From contig JAAUSF010000014.1 in the NCBI GenBank assembly GCA_012033255.1, positions 1 through 59,919 on the forward strand: a stretch of 59,919 nt of DNA. The letters run 5' to 3'. Of this stretch, positions 9,365 through 20,648 are shown piece after piece. Numbering within the stretch: position 1 is the stretch's first letter; each line of letters opens with the position of its first letter. The notes below the pieces were generated by a model. That model did no database searches and was not told the DNA's origin. It saw nothing but the letters and a program-made list of their open reading frames with translations. The position numbers and the translations under genes are program-made. Origin of the DNA: Cyanobacteria bacterium RU_5_0. Its GTDB lineage: Bacteria; Cyanobacteriota; Cyanobacteriia; Elainellales; Elainellaceae.

Positions 9365-12300
9365 TCATGGATCATCTCCTCCAGATTGCGTGGGATGGCG
9401 CTGCACCCAACTTAATACCAAGTCTCGAATTTCGCGGAGCAAGTCATCTCGGTTGTAAGACCCTTTTTGCAGAATTTGCTCAACATAACCATTGAGGCGG
9501 AGCCGATCGCCCAATGTGAGTTGCATTGCCGTCACGACGACGATGGGCAGCGATCGCCACGCTGGATTTTGTCTTAAGGCTGTGATGAACTGGAAACCAT
9601 CCATTTCTGGCATCATCAAGTCCAGCAGAATCAAATTAGGCTGCACCTCAGCCAGTTTTTCCAGTGCCCGCTGTCCATTTTCTGCCTCGATCACATTCCA
9701 GCCTTCTTTCTCCAACATGCGGCGAAACATTTCTCGCGTGGTTGGATCATCTTCCGCCACCAAGACATGACCGATCGGGGGTAAAGCATTTTCAGATCGA
9801 GGATGATATTGATTCAGCAAGCGAGTCAGGCGTTTATAGTCTACAGGTTTAGTCAAGTAATCGGTTGCACCCAGTCGGAAACCAAGATTTTTATCATCAA
9901 CAATACTCATGACGACGACAGGAATATCTGCCAACTCCGGATCGGTTTTGAGAGCAGAAAGCACTTCCCATCCATTCATGTGTGGCAATAACACATCTAG
10001 CGTGATCGCATCGGGGAGAAGTTCCTTCGCCCGACTTAATCCTTCATGTCCGGTGGATGCAGTTTCGATATGGAACCCTTCTTTTGCCAGGTATCGTGAC
10101 ATCAAATCTTGTACGGAAGGATCATCGTCAATGACAAGAATGGTGGCTTTGGCAGGTGTAGAGTGTGGAGGATGGGATGTGGGAAGTGAGAAGGGGAGAT
10201 CTTTTTCCTGGCGATCGACCCCATTTATAGGCAGCCGGATTGTAAACGTTGAGCCTTTGCCCAATTGACTACTAACAGTAATATCACCCCCCATCATTTG
10301 ACAGAAATGCCGAGTGATCGCCAGTCCTAATCCTGTACCGCCATACTTGCGAGTTGTTGACGCATCGGCTTGAGTGAATGCCTGGAAGACTCTCTCTAGC
10401 TGCTCTAGCGTCATGCCGATGCCCGTGTCGGAGACACTGAAGGTGATCCATTCAGAGTGTAGAGGTGTGGAGTGTGGAGTGATTGATTCTAACTGAGAAT
10501 TCTCCTCATCTCTCCATCCCCCCATCTCCTCATCTCCCCATCCCTCCTTAACGGTGAGGGTAATCGTGCCGTTTTCGGTAAATTTAGCAGCGTTGCTCAG
10601 AAGATTGAAGAGGGCTTGACGGAGTTTGGTGAGGTCAGCATTCATGGAGCCGAGGCTATGAGGGCAGCGAATTTGCAAGGTATTGTGATTTTTCTCCATT
10701 AGAGGTTGGATGGTACTCTCGACCTCAAAGATCACCTGGGATACATCAAAGGTTTCCAGGTAAAGTTCCATCTTGCCCGCTTCGATTTTGGAGATGTCGA
10801 GGATGTCGTTAATCAGAGAGAGCAAGTGTTTGCCGGCGCTGCGGATTTTTTCTAAGTCAGGAACAATATCCTCATAGCCCAAATCTTCAGCGTCTTCCTG
10901 AAGCATTTCGCTGTAGCCGATGATGGCGTTGAGAGGAGTACGGAGTTCGTGGCTCATATTAGCGAGGAATTGGCTCTTAGCACGGCTGGCTTCTTCTGCC
11001 GCTTCCTTGCTCTTGCGGAGAGTTTCTTCGGCTTGTTTGCGATCGCTTGTGTCTCGCTGCACCGAAATCCAGTGGGTGAATCTGCCTTGCTCATTGGCGA
11101 TCGGCATCATTTCCAGTTCCAACCAAAATTCGGAGCCGTCTTTGCGATAGCCGATTAACTCCGATTGGACTCGTTCCTGAGTTTTGATTGCCGCTTGAAT
11201 TCGCTCGATTTCATTGGGGTCAGTGTTGACTCCGCCAATCATGGTGGGTGCTTTACCAATCACCTCATCCAGGCTATAGCCCGTCACATGAGTAAATGCC
11301 TGGTTGACATAAATAATCTTTAGATCAGCGAGTTGGTTGGCTTCTGCTTCAGTGACGACCACTGCATCGCTCGTGTTCACAACGACCGATTCTAGGAGCA
11401 ACAGTTTTTCTTCCGTGCGTTTGCGATCGGTGATATCAAAAATCACGCCATCTAAGCAGAGCAGTTTGCCAGAGTCATCAAAAATTCCCCGCCCTTTTTC
11501 ATACACCCAGCGAATGCTGCCGTCCGCATGGCGAATGCGATATTCCAGGCTGTATGAACGATGTGCTGCAACGGCTTGATCGACAACTTGGCGGGTTTTT
11601 GGCTCATCTTCAGGCAGGATAATTTGGACAAATGAGATCGACTGGTTGTGAATGAAGTCTTCTGCGGAATAGCCTGTGATTTCCTCGATCGGATCGCTGA
11701 CAAAATCCATTGTCCAGTGCCAATCAAGGGCACAGCGATAAACGGTTCCAGAAATATTGGAGAGGAGCGATCGGAATCGTTCTTCCCGTTCTCGTAGAGC
11801 TTCAGCCGCTTGTTTGCGCTCGGTGATGTCTTCGATGGTACCTTCGTAGTAGAGCAAGTTGTCATCTTCATCTCGAATGGCGATCGCATTTTCCGCAATC
11901 CAGATCGCGCTGCCATCCCGACGATAGATTTGCGACTCAAATTCAGAGACGCGATCGGTTGTTGCCATCTGATTGACAAATGCTTGCCGCCTGAGGGGAT
12001 CAACATAAAGCTGATGCTCAATGTCAGTCAGCATTGATAGCAGTTCTTCCGGCGAATTGTAGCCATACATTTTAGCAAGTGCCGGATTGACGCTGAGGTA
12101 ATATCCTTCGGGTGCTGTCTGAAAAATGCCTACGATTGCATTTTCAAAAATACTGCGATACTTTTCTTCGGTTTGCCGCAGACGGCGTTCACTCTCAGCT
12201 AAAGCGATTTCGGCTTGCTTACGCTCAGTGATGTCCATTGTCACGCCAGATAGCCGCAGAGGGTTGCCGTTCTCATCTCGCAGCACTGTGCCGCGACTCG

Positions 12301-14167
12301 TTACCCAGTGCAAACTCCCATCCGGATGAATGATGCGATATTCGGGGGCATAATCTTCTCCCTCGTTGAGGGCACGACGTTGAGACTCCATGACATGGTG
12401 GCGATCGCTCGGATGAACATACTTGAGGAAGTCTTGGTAATTGGATGTGAATGATCCAGGTTCAATGCCAAACAATCGTTCAGCTTCCCGTGACCAGTGT
12501 TCTTCGCCAGAGACGATGTCCCAATCCCAAGCGCCCATTCGAGCCGCATTCAATGCCATTCGCTGCAATTCTTCGCTTTGACGCAAGGCTTCTTCCGTGC
12601 GCTGACGCTCAATAAACTGCCCTACTTGACTGCCGATCGCGGTCATCATTTTCAGTAACTCCGCATCCGGTGCCTGAATCGCACGGCTGAAGAATACCAT
12701 GACACCCAAGACGGTTTCTCCGCTGAGAATTGGGAAGCCACAGACCGCATGAATTCCTTTGGGAACCAGTGCCTTGCGAACAAAATCTCGATCCTTCTGT
12801 AAATCAGCAATCCAGACAGCTTGACGCTGTTGCCAGACTATACCAGGCAGCCCATTTCCGGGTGCAAACGTAATATCGTAGGAGCTTTCTTCCAAGCGAG
12901 AGGCTTCGATCGTGGGCTTATGCCACAGTTCTACCAACCGCAGTACATCAGATTCTTCATCGACCTGCCACACCTCGCCCAAATCCCAATCTAGGCTCTC
13001 ACAAACCGCTTTCAGAACATGAGGGGATGCCTGCTGGAGCGAGGTAGACCCTGCCAAAACGCGGGTTGCACTATGTTGGGCACTTAGCCGTCGCTCTACC
13101 CGTCTCTGAATGATCAAATTCCGTCTTAGGGTGGCTAAGACATAAAGCACCATCGCCAACACTAGCAGCGCAAATCCTTCAACCATATAAATTTTGTGGC
13201 GAAATTTCTGAATTCTGGCTTGGAGTAACCCGTCCAATTCATCAGTCGTCACGCTCCACAGGCGAGATCTAGCATTTAATGCTGCGATCGCGCTCTGGTC
13301 ATACTCCACAAAGGGGATTTGAATGGATTCGGCTTCGATGAGGTGGCGATCGAGTTGGGTTAGATACTCTTGGGTCGCGTTCACCGAGGCTTGAGTAGGG
13401 GCATCTAAGATTGGTCGCAGATTTTTGGCTGGATTGTGTCGAAACGCAACATCGATGCTGTTCTGGATAGCATCATTATTTGCCTCAATCAGCCCTGCTA
13501 AGGCAATCACCTGCCCCTTTTCTTCCGGCAACAACACTCGACGATTGATAATTTCTTCGCCCATTAAGCGTAGCTGTGCCAGCCTATCCTGCCCCTCTGG
13601 TAGCTTGAGGAGGATAATATCCATCAGGTAATAGCTATCTAAGTCAGGGTCAAGGATCAAATTGGAGAGATCGCCAACCTGAGAAATCAGCGCCCGAATT
13701 TGGGCAATCAAGTTAGTGTGGCGCTGCCGGAATTGGATTTCATCTTTTAAGTTGATCCGAGGTTGAATCAGTTGACGCGATAGATCTTGTTTTAACTGGA
13801 ACCAAGATTGCTGTAAAGTTTGATATTGCTTGGTTGTGTCGAGACGATCGCCCAATTCTTGTTCCACTGCCGCCAACGCCTGCATCACTTCGTCGATTTC
13901 CTCTTGTTTCTGCCATAGATCATCGGATCTGGCAGCGTGACGAAAATAGCGATAGGTGAGCAATCGGCTCTCAGGTAGATCTTGAAGCAACTGTTCGAGA
14001 GGACGCAGATAGGCATTGCCGTAAATCTCTTGTTGAGCAAACTCAATCCGATCGTTGATTTCAGCAATCAGTTGGTAGACGACCACCGCAAATGGCAAGA
14101 TAAACGTGAGTAACAGGGCAACCAAATTCACTTTTCTGGGTTTGCGGGATTGGGGCTTGTCTCCCAT
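9365..14167 (-). CDS. Multi-PAS hybrid sensor histidine kinase (GAF-PASx4-HisKA-HATPase-REC-REC)
   Basis: A 1600-residue kinase. Membrane helices at about 14-36 and 326-348 bound an extracytoplasmic helical sensor. Then come a GAF (365-520), four PAS/PAC units (about 525-1045, each ending in DITERKQ- or DITDRKR-like motifs), a DHp His near 1072 ([10 protein letters not shown]), an ATPase domain (GTGLGLAI), and receivers beginning near 1345 and 1469. Low-complexity insertions occur inside the ATPase domain (about 1207-1237) and between the ATPase and the first receiver (coded at 10158-10202). Its C-terminal half is closely similar to the next gene, so the pair arose by duplication. It lies 109 bp upstream of that gene and is likely first in the relay block. 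The signal sensed is unknown. Confidence 0.93.
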   Translation of the reverse strand: MGDKPQSRKPRKVNLVALLLTFILPFAVVVYQLIAEINDRIEFAQQEIYGNAYLRPLEQLLQDLPESRLLTYRYFRHAARSDDLWQKQEEIDEVMQALAAVEQELGDRLDTTKQYQTLQQSWFQLKQDLSRQLIQPRINLKDEIQFRQRHTNLIAQIRALISQVGDLSNLILDPDLDSYYLMDIILLKLPEGQDRLAQLRLMGEEIINRRVLLPEEKGQVIALAGLIEANNDAIQNSIDVAFRHNPAKNLRPILDAPTQASVNATQEYLTQLDRHLIEAESIQIPFVEYDQSAIAALNARSRLWSVTTDELDGLLQARIQKFRHKIYMVEGFALLVLAMVLYVLATLRRNLIIQRRVERRLSAQHSATRVLAGSTSLQQASPHVLKAVCESLDWDLGEVWQVDEESDVLRLVELWHKPTIEASRLEESSYDITFAPGNGLPGIVWQQRQAVWIADLQKDRDFVRKALVPKGIHAVCGFPILSGETVLGVMVFFSRAIQAPDAELLKMMTAIGSQVGQFIERQRTEEALRQSEELQRMALNAARMGAWDWDIVSGEEHWSREAERLFGIEPGSFTSNYQDFLKYVHPSDRHHVMESQRRALNEGEDYAPEYRIIHPDGSLHWVTSRGTVLRDENGNPLRLSGVTMDITERKQAEIALAESERRLRQTEEKYRSIFENAIVGIFQTAPEGYYLSVNPALAKMYGYNSPEELLSMLTDIEHQLYVDPLRRQAFVNQMATTDRVSEFESQIYRRDGSAIWIAENAIAIRDEDDNLLYYEGTIEDITERKQAAEALREREERFRSLLSNISGTVYRCALDWHWTMDFVSDPIEEITGYSAEDFIHNQSISFVQIILPEDEPKTRQVVDQAVAAHRSYSLEYRIRHADGSIRWVYEKGRGIFDDSGKLLCLDGVIFDITDRKRTEEKLLLLESVVVNTSDAVVVTEAEANQLADLKIIYVNQAFTHVTGYSLDEVIGKAPTMIGGVNTDPNEIERIQAAIKTQERVQSELIGYRKDGSEFWLELEMMPIANEQGRFTHWISVQRDTSDRKQAEETLRKSKEAAEEASRAKSQFLANMSHELRTPLNAIIGYSEMLQEDAEDLGYEDIVPDLEKIRSAGKHLLSLINDILDISKIEAGKMELYLETFDVSQVIFEVESTIQPLMEKNHNTLQIRCPHSLGSMNADLTKLRQALFNLLSNAAKFTENGTITLTVKEGWGDEEMGGWRDEENSQLESITPHSTPLHSEWITFSVSDTGIGMTLEQLERVFQAFTQADASTTRKYGGTGLGLAITRHFCQMMGGDITVSSQLGKGSTFTIRLPINGVDRQEKDLPFSLPTSHPPHSTPAKATILVIDDDPSVQDLMSRYLAKEGFHIETASTGHEGLSRAKELLPDAITLDVLLPHMNGWEVLSALKTDPELADIPVVVMSIVDDKNLGFRLGATDYLTKPVDYKRLTRLLNQYHPRSENALPPIGHVLVAEDDPTTREMFRRMLEKEGWNVIEAENGQRALEKLAEVQPNLILLDLMMPEMDGFQFITALRQNPAWRSLPIVVVTAMQLTLGDRLRLNGYVEQILQKGSYNRDDLLREIRDLVLSWVQRHPTQSGGDDP
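10456..10545 (-). repeat. In-frame low-complexity insertion in the second kinase ATPase domain
   Basis: Repeats of GTGTGGAG and CATCTCCC type encode Trp/Glu/Gly-rich and Ser/Thr/Pro-rich stretches around a core ENSQLES. The location between TLTVKE and WITFSV is identical to the insertion in the neighbouring kinase. Confidence 0.85.
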
Positions 14168-14756
14168 AGCGATCTTCTCCGAAATGACGTGCCAATTGAC
14201 TCTGATGAATCATTCTTCTCCGAAAGACGAGTTCGACAGGGACAGATTGATGACGTACTTACAAAATGAAAAATTGGAGCTATATTTGACGGCAGAATGA
14301 GCGATCGCGCACACAACTCCCGGAGAAGGTAGAATACAATGCTCTAAACAATAGGGCATTTGGAGCAGCACATGGCGGTTTGACCCTGAATCCTAGACTG
14401 TCATGTCAAACACAGGTCAAAACAACCCCTTAAAAACCAGTCTTATAGTTCCCAACATCTCTAGGTTCTCTCTATTCATATAGCAGTAGCCAGCGTGGTT
14501 AGGACATTGCCCAAGGCTGAAAGGCAAACGGTCAATCAATCCTGACTCAGCACTCAGTCCTCAGCACTTAGCTATACCAAATTTTTCAGCCGATGATTTA
14601 CTAAGGCTGCTTGATGGAATGAATGTTTCACCTGTGTAGACGACCCAGCCCTACACCCTGTCACTCAACTTTAGTCTAAACTCTAGATTAAATCGCTCAG
14701 TTCTTCCGTGATCGATCACACATCGGGAGGAGCAGATTTTTATCAAAGCCTAATCC
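14168..14756. other. Long spacer upstream of the multi-PAS kinase
   Basis: No credible gene. It should hold the promoter of the kinase relay block (reading leftward) and the end of the pentapeptide gene. There is an inverted pair GTTTGACC/GGTCAAAAC near 14371-14425 and a short heptamer run of CAGCACTCAGTCCTCAGCA near 14545-14570, the same kind as at 51706-51741. Confidence 0.5.
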
Positions 14757-15596
14757 CTATTCATGGGTGACACCACTCGGCATAATCGCCCCAGAGAGAT
14801 CAGCATTATGAAAATTGACTTGGTTAATGTTGGCACTGATTAAAACGGCTTCGCTGAGATCTGCTTCACTGAGATTTGCCCAACTCAGATTGGCGCGATA
14901 CAAATTGGCTCGGCGGAGGTTGGCTCCTCGCAGTGATGTCCAACTTAAATTCACGCCTCGACTGTTGATTCGTCCCAAGTTGGCATTGATTAAATTTGCG
15001 CCAATTAACCGTGCCCGACTCAAATCGGCTTCTCGCAGATCAGCTTCTTCCAAACTAGCTCCGTGGGCGGCTGCATCAACCAAACTGGCACCCTCTAGAA
15101 TGGCACCTGTGAGAATGGCGTTAGATAGGTTTGCGCCTTCCAAGATGGCTCTGGTCAGGTCAGTGCCAATCATTTTGGCGCGGTGGAGACTGGCGTTGTT
15201 GAGGTTAGCTTCGCGGAGATTGGCTTTACTCAAATTAACCTCGCCTAGATGGGCATCTAGTAGGTTCACGCGATTGAGATTGGCAGAAATCAGCCGAGTT
15301 CCCCGCAAGCCAGCCCGACTCATATCGGCTTCATACAGATTTGCCTGACTCAGATCAGCGCAAATGAGATTAATTTCTACCAATGTTGCCTGACTCAGAT
15401 CGGCATGAGACAGGTTTGCCTCTCGTAAGTTAGCAGAACTTAAATCGGCACCCCGGAGAATGGCGTGACTGAGATTGGCTCGACGTAAATCAATGCCTCG
15501 TAGATCTTTACCGCTCAGGTTTACCCCGACCAGTGCCGCTTCTTGAAAGTCACGCATTCCTGCTGCGTATTGGCTCAGCAGTTCGTTCACATACAT
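14757..15596 (-). CDS. Pentapeptide-repeat protein
   Basis: A 279-residue protein made almost entirely of A(D/N)LXX pentapeptides from about residue 25 to 270, forming a right-handed quadrilateral beta helix. No signal peptide is visible, so it is probably cytoplasmic. A short leader (MYVNELLSQYAAGMRDFQEA) precedes the repeats, as in many cyanobacterial members. Function is unknown for most of the family. Divergent from ilvD, with about 280 bp between. Confidence 0.9.
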   Translation of the reverse strand: MYVNELLSQYAAGMRDFQEAALVGVNLSGKDLRGIDLRRANLSHAILRGADLSSANLREANLSHADLSQATLVEINLICADLSQANLYEADMSRAGLRGTRLISANLNRVNLLDAHLGEVNLSKANLREANLNNASLHRAKMIGTDLTRAILEGANLSNAILTGAILEGASLVDAAAHGASLEEADLREADLSRARLIGANLINANLGRINSRGVNLSWTSLRGANLRRANLYRANLSWANLSEADLSEAVLISANINQVNFHNADLSGAIMPSGVTHE

Positions 15597-15877
15597 GATT
15601 CAGGCTCTCAAAATTGGTTGTGCAGGTAATCTGGATTTAGGTTGCCCTAAATTGGGATGCAGCACTCTCTATTCTTTCTTACCTTGAAAATAGTTAATCT
15701 TAACAGAAGAAACGCACATTCTTGAGAGTATGCTACCCTTTCATGTTGGGTGACTTGCTTTCTGAGAGAATGCAGGAGTAGATCTCTTGCCAAAGTCTCT
15801 TCGATCGGCTGCATCACAGGATACAGAAGCCATCTTTAGCAAGGGACTTCAGTCTATACAACAATAAGGAAGAACAA

Positions 15878-17560
15878 ATGTCTGAGAATCTCAGAAGTCA
15901 GGTTGTGACTCAGGGAGTGCAACGGACACCAAATCGGGCTATGTTGCGGGCGGTTGGGTTTCAGGATGAGGATTTTATCAAGCCGATCGTCGGTATCGCC
16001 AATGGCTTCAGCACGATTACCCCATGCAACATGGGGATTGATGGGTTGGCAAAACGGGCAGAAGTCAGTGCCAGAGCCTCTGGTGGAATGCCGCAACTGT
16101 TTGGCACGATCACGATTAGTGATGGAATTTCGATGGGAACAGAAGGGATGAAGTATTCCCTGGTGTCTCGCGATGTGATTGCTGATTCGATCGAAACGGT
16201 TTGCAACGGTCAGAGTATGGATGGGGTACTGGCGATCGGCGGCTGCGACAAGAATATGCCAGGAGCGATGATGGCGATCGCCCGGATGAATATTCCGGCC
16301 ATTTTTGTCTATGGCGGCACGATCAAGCCTGGACACTACAATGGCAAGGATCTCACAGTGGTCAGCGCATTTGAAGCGGTGGGGCAGTATAGCGCCGGAA
16401 AAATTGACGATACCGAACTGATCGAAGTTGAGCGGCGTTCCTGTCCCGGTGCGGGTTCCTGTGGTGGGATGTATACGGCAAATACAATGTCCTCGGCGTT
16501 TGAGGCGATGGGGATGAGCCTGATGTATTCGTCCACGATGGCGGCAGAGGATGCGGAGAAAGCAGACAGTGCGGCGAAATCGGCAGAAGTCTTGGTGGAG
16601 GCGGTTTGTAAGCAGATTCTACCCCGTGACATTTTGACGCGGAAGGCGTTTGAGAATGCGATTTCGGTGATTATGGCGGTTGGTGGATCAACCAACGCGG
16701 TGCTGCATTTGCTGGCGATCGCCCATTCCGCAGGTGTTCCTCTGACGCTAGACGACTTTGAAACCATTCGCGCTCGTGTTCCAGTTTTGTGTGATCTGAA
16801 ACCGTCTGGTCGCTATGTGGCTACTGATTTGCATCGGGCAGGCGGCATTCCGCAGGTGATGAAAATGTTGCTGGCGCATGATTTGCTGCACGGAGATGCG
16901 CTGACGATTACAGGGCAGACGATCGCTGAACTGCTTGCTCCCATCCCTGATGAACCGCCTTCCAATCAAGCTGTGATTCGTCCGTGGAGTAACCCAATCT
17001 ATCCGCAAGGACACCTCGGCATTTTGCGAGGCAATCTCGCAGAAGAAGGCTCTGTCGCTAAACTGACTGGCATTAAACAGCGCCAGATCACGGGGCCGGC
17101 GAGAGTGTTTGAATCGGAGGAAGCTTGCTTGGCAGCGATTCTAGCTGGCGAGATTCGGGCAGGAGATATCCTGGTCATTCGTTACGAGGGACCCAGGGGC
17201 GGACCTGGAATGCGCGAAATGCTGGCTCCGACATCAGCAATTATCGGGGCTGGATTGGGCGATTCCGTTGGGCTGATCACCGATGGACGCTTTTCTGGTG
17301 GTACCTATGGCATGGTCGTTGGTCATGTTTCTCCGGAAGCCTTTGTGGGTGGCACGATCGCCCTTGTGCAGGAAAACGATTTGATCACGATCGATGCGGA
17401 TGCTCGGCTGCTTCACCTGCATGTTTCTGAGGAAGCATTGGCACAGCGTCGTGCCCAATGGCAGCCTCCTGTGCCTTGGTATACCAGAGGCGTGTTAGCG
17501 AAGTACGCGAAGCTGGTGTCTTCGAGTAGCCTGGGAGCGGTAACGGATCTACATCTGTAA
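15878..17560 (+). CDS. ilvD: Dihydroxy-acid dehydratase
   Basis: IlvD dehydrates 2,3-dihydroxy-isovalerate and -methylvalerate in branched-chain amino acid synthesis, using a labile Fe-S cluster. The 560-residue length is normal. Cluster and metal motifs are visible: [10 protein letters not shown] near 123, [16 protein letters not shown] near 188, and GRFSGGTYG near 472. The TPR gene follows after only 10 bp with its ribosome site (GGAGG) at the ilvD stop, so the two are probably co-transcribed. Confidence 0.97.
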   Translation: MSENLRSQVVTQGVQRTPNRAMLRAVGFQDEDFIKPIVGIANGFSTITPCNMGIDGLAKRAEVSARASGGMPQLFGTITISDGISMGTEGMKYSLVSRDVIADSIETVCNGQSMDGVLAIGGCDKNMPGAMMAIARMNIPAIFVYGGTIKPGHYNGKDLTVVSAFEAVGQYSAGKIDDTELIEVERRSCPGAGSCGGMYTANTMSSAFEAMGMSLMYSSTMAAEDAEKADSAAKSAEVLVEAVCKQILPRDILTRKAFENAISVIMAVGGSTNAVLHLLAIAHSAGVPLTLDDFETIRARVPVLCDLKPSGRYVATDLHRAGGIPQVMKMLLAHDLLHGDALTITGQTIAELLAPIPDEPPSNQAVIRPWSNPIYPQGHLGILRGNLAEEGSVAKLTGIKQRQITGPARVFESEEACLAAILAGEIRAGDILVIRYEGPRGGPGMREMLAPTSAIIGAGLGDSVGLITDGRFSGGTYGMVVGHVSPEAFVGGTIALVQENDLITIDADARLLHLHVSEEALAQRRAQWQPPVPWYTRGVLAKYAKLVSSSSLGAVTDLHL

Positions 17561-17570
17561 GGAGGTTATC

Positions 17571-18269
17571 ATGCGCCGTGCGATCGCCCAAACTATTCTC
17601 ATTACCACGCTGCTCTCTCTCAGTTGGGATGGATTCTCGACTGCCAAACTGGCACTGGCTCAATCGGCGGCTCAGTATCGAGAATCGGGAATTGCCTATC
17701 GCGATCAGGGACAGATGATGGAGGCGATCGCCGCCCTCCAGAAGGCGGTTGAACTGGAGCCAGACTACATTCCGGGTTATGTCAATCTCGGTTGGACGCT
17801 TCACTTAGCCGGACAGGATCGAGAAGCGGCGGATGTTCTGCAAACCGCGATTCAGCGCGATCCGTTTCATGTGCAAACGTTTAATGCGATCGGGATTATT
17901 TATCTGGTTAACAATGATTTAGCAGGTGCAGTGTTGGCTCATAATTGGGCAAAATTTCTCAAGCCTGATAACGAAATCGCTCACTACAATCTGAGTTTGG
18001 CGTATCAGCGCGTGGGTGAATTTGACTGGGCAATCGAGGCGGCAACCCAAGCGGCAGCCCTGGAACCTGAGAATCCACATCCGTTGGTGGCACTGGCGAT
18101 CGCCCATTGGGATGAAGGCGATCAAGCAGCGGCGCAACACGTGTATCAGCAAGCGATCGATCTGGATTCCAGGTATGCAGACAGTGGGTTTCTCGATTAT
18201 TTGAATGAAGCTGGGTTCAGTCCTGATCAAATAGAGAAATCCAAACAAGTTTTGCGATCGTTTGCATAA
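17571..18269 (+). CDS. Secreted or lumenal TPR protein
   Basis: About 232 residues with an N-terminal hydrophobic signal and likely cleavage after LALA near residue 30, then four to five tetratricopeptide repeats (34-aa units such as AIAALQKAVELEPDY). It likely works as a protein-protein scaffold in the periplasm or thylakoid lumen. GGAGG lies 5 bp before the ATG. Placed directly behind ilvD, with no obvious functional link. Confidence 0.9.
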   Translation: MRRAIAQTILITTLLSLSWDGFSTAKLALAQSAAQYRESGIAYRDQGQMMEAIAALQKAVELEPDYIPGYVNLGWTLHLAGQDREAADVLQTAIQRDPFHVQTFNAIGIIYLVNNDLAGAVLAHNWAKFLKPDNEIAHYNLSLAYQRVGEFDWAIEAATQAAALEPENPHPLVALAIAHWDEGDQAAAQHVYQQAIDLDSRYADSGFLDYLNEAGFSPDQIEKSKQVLRSFA

Positions 18270-18302
18270 GTGAATGAGCCTGATCATTCTGAATGTGAAG
18301 TG

Positions 18303-19625
18303 TCAAATCCACAGTTCATCATCCTCGTCCTCTAGAGGTGTGGGGGGAGTCGAGCGTGGAGGATCAGCCAGTGGTTTAGAAGTGGGTGGTGAAGAGGAGG
18401 GTGATGATTCGTGAGGTGAGGGATGAGGTGATTCATCGATCGTCCAAAAATCATCCTCAAGCCATGAATCATCCTCGTCGTTTTTCAGTTCATTCTCTAA
18501 TTTGTTCTCCAGTTGATTCTCTAGTTGATCGCCTGATTGATCGGTTGGTTTATCGTCTGGTTTATCGTCTGGTTGAGAAGCGATCGAGGGAGAGGAAGGG
18601 GTCGGGGATTCAGAAATGGATGGAGCAGATGGAGTGGATGGTTGGGGCGATTCATAGAGAATTGTCCACGATTCGTCATTCCACGGTTCGTCATCCTCGT
18701 CTTCTAACTGAGAAGAATAAGCTGGAGTCTTGGATGAAGGAGTATGCTCTGGCGATTCCTCTACTTCTGAATCGAAAATTTCTTCAGCGTGAACGGTCAA
18801 AACTTCGATGCCTTCTTCAACGTGGCGGCTCAAATTGTGAGTTTGTTCTTTCACCTGAGAGGCGATCGTTTGGCTCTTGTCCTTCACCTGCTCCACCCAA
18901 GTTTGTGTGTCCTCTCTCAATTGTTCGCTGAGACCTTGCGCCGTTTCTTTGGCTTGCTGAGACAATCGTTGGGCACGTTCTCTGGCGTGTTCAGTAAAGG
19001 ATTGAAATCGCCCTTTTGCCTGTTCTGATGCTGTTTCTGCTCGATTCGCAATCGATCGCCACTCCTCAGTTACGTCTTCTTTGAGAGAATCACTGACTTT
19101 AGTAAATTTTTGGCGAATGCCTTCACGGTAAAAGGGAAAGCGATCGATCGCATACTGTGGCACCAAAACTCGCGCCTCTCCAAAGCTCAAAATTTGACTC
19201 GGAGCCAACTGATAAACCTCGCCCAGAATCCCACTCCAGCCATTAGAAACGAACAGGTAATATGTGATTTCTCCAGTTCGCAGGTTAAACAGACAATCGG
19301 TAATCTTGCCAATCCGATCGCCCGTCTCACTCCAGATTTCATGATTGAGCAACGATTCCAGGAGACTGACTCGCGCTGCATCGGTTGGGGATGGCTCGGC
19401 ATGAGTCAAAATTCCATTCGCGCCAAGTATTACAATTTGATCCAGATTAAAGGCTAATTTCTTAGTCCCCAAAAAGCCCGCTTTACAAATGAATCCCAGG
19501 ACTCGATGCACTTGAGGATACATCCACAACACCTCAACTCGCCCCAGTTCTTGCATGGTTTGGCGATCGATGACCAATTGATTCAACAACTCACTCTGCC
19601 GAACAATCTCCGATTGAGCGGTCAT
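18303..19625 (-). CDS. PRC-barrel protein with amphipathic-helix repeats and acidic tail
   Basis: 440 residues. Residues 15-165 contain two PRC-barrel units (RVEVLWMYPQVHRVLGF; DRIGKITDCLF). Residues 180-285 are a long charged helix with 11-residue-like repeats (ERAQRLSQQAKETAQ; EQVKDKSQTIASQVKEQ), resembling LEA or apolipoprotein helices. The C-terminal 150 residues are disordered and carry three copies of an acidic-tryptophan motif (DEDDEPWNDESWTI near 310, DEDDSWLEDDFWTI near 392, EDEDDELWI at the end), separated by Ser/Pro runs coded by low-complexity repeats. A surface- or membrane-associated scaffold is possible but unproven. Confidence 0.88.
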   Translation of the reverse strand: MTAQSEIVRQSELLNQLVIDRQTMQELGRVEVLWMYPQVHRVLGFICKAGFLGTKKLAFNLDQIVILGANGILTHAEPSPTDAARVSLLESLLNHEIWSETGDRIGKITDCLFNLRTGEITYYLFVSNGWSGILGEVYQLAPSQILSFGEARVLVPQYAIDRFPFYREGIRQKFTKVSDSLKEDVTEEWRSIANRAETASEQAKGRFQSFTEHARERAQRLSQQAKETAQGLSEQLREDTQTWVEQVKDKSQTIASQVKEQTHNLSRHVEEGIEVLTVHAEEIFDSEVEESPEHTPSSKTPAYSSQLEDEDDEPWNDESWTILYESPQPSTPSAPSISESPTPSSPSIASQPDDKPDDKPTDQSGDQLENQLENKLENELKNDEDDSWLEDDFWTIDESPHPSPHESSPSSSPPTSKPLADPPRSTPPTPLEDEDDELWI

Positions 19626-19757
19626 ACCGTCCTCCGTTCACTGTATGGGGATGCTTATATCAAGCGTACCTGGTGTGGCAAAAAGAGTACTTTCAGGTAG
19701 ACTCTGAATTGTATGGGCATGGTATACCCCTTCGACATTAGATCTCACCAGGAAATT

Positions 19758-20630
19758 ATGCGTAAATGGTTTGGGCTTGCTCTGATTGGCTTTTTGCTCG
19801 TAACGCTTTGGACGATGATAGATTCAAGGCATCAGGTTTCGCCAGCACAAACATACAGCCAGCAGATGATGCTGTCTCACATTCATGATACGCCTGTTGC
19901 CTCGCAAATGGTGGCTCAAGCGCCAAGTGTGGAAGTGATGGGCGATCGTGTCACCTATGCGACGGTAGACGGGACTCCGGTGACAGGCTATCTGGCTCGT
20001 CCGGCAGACGCCACTGAACCGCTCCCCGGCTTGATTGTGATTCATGAGTGGTGGGGGCTGAATGACAATATTGAAGCGATGACCCGCCGCCTCGCAGGCG
20101 AAGGATATGTGGCGCTAGCGGTCGATCTGTTCAATGCTCAGGTGGCACAAAATCCCGATCAGGCAAGGGCACAAGTGCAAGCCGCGACAGCAAATTCGGA
20201 GCTTCTGAATGAAAATTTGCGTCAGGCATATCAATATCTGGAGACCGAGCAACAAGCACCTAGAATTGCCAGTATTGGCTGGTGTTTTGGGGGTAGTTGG
20301 TCATTAAACACAGCGTTGCTGCTGCCTGATCAACTTGACGCGACGGTCATCTATTACGGTGGACAGTTGGTAACTGAGCCAGAACAGTTAAGTCCATTGC
20401 AAATGCCAATTTTGGGCATTTTTGGTTCATTGGATGATAATCCCTCACCAGAAACCGTGCAGCAGTTTGAATCTGCCCTTAACTCTCTGGGTAAGTCTGC
20501 TGAAATCTACATCTACGAGGGAGCCGATCATGCGTTTGCCAATCCGTCAGGGACACGTTATGACGCGGAAGCGGCTGAGGATGCGTGGCAGCGAACGATC
20601 GCATTTCTGGAGCAGCATCTAAAAGCGTAG
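19758..20630 (+). CDS. Dienelactone hydrolase family protein, exported or membrane-anchored
   Basis: About 290 residues. An N-terminal hydrophobic segment (FGLALIGFLLVTLW) acts as signal or anchor, followed by an alpha/beta hydrolase of the dienelactone hydrolase family. The triad is visible: Cys in GWCFGGSW, Asp in GSLDDNPSP and His in GADHAF. The oxyanion-side motif IHEWWGLN is also present. The ATG at 19758 is chosen because the upstream extension adds nothing family-like. The natural substrate is unknown. Confidence 0.9.
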   Translation: MRKWFGLALIGFLLVTLWTMIDSRHQVSPAQTYSQQMMLSHIHDTPVASQMVAQAPSVEVMGDRVTYATVDGTPVTGYLARPADATEPLPGLIVIHEWWGLNDNIEAMTRRLAGEGYVALAVDLFNAQVAQNPDQARAQVQAATANSELLNENLRQAYQYLETEQQAPRIASIGWCFGGSWSLNTALLLPDQLDATVIYYGGQLVTEPEQLSPLQMPILGIFGSLDDNPSPETVQQFESALNSLGKSAEIYIYEGADHAFANPSGTRYDAEAAEDAWQRTIAFLEQHLKA

Positions 20631-20648
20631 TAGCTAAGATATCGGTAG

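Noticed and set aside
6779..14067. Many open frames on the strand opposite the hybrid kinases and in other frames
   Set aside because: They lie wholly within well-supported kinase genes, have no ribosome sites and encode no recognisable protein.
14815..15348. Plus-strand 177-residue frame over the pentapeptide gene
   Set aside because: It is the regular shadow of a pentapeptide repeat on the opposite strand, with Leu/Ala/Arg periodicity.
15854..16336. Minus-strand 160-residue frame over the ilvD start
   Set aside because: It is fully overlapped by the conserved ilvD reading frame and its upstream region.
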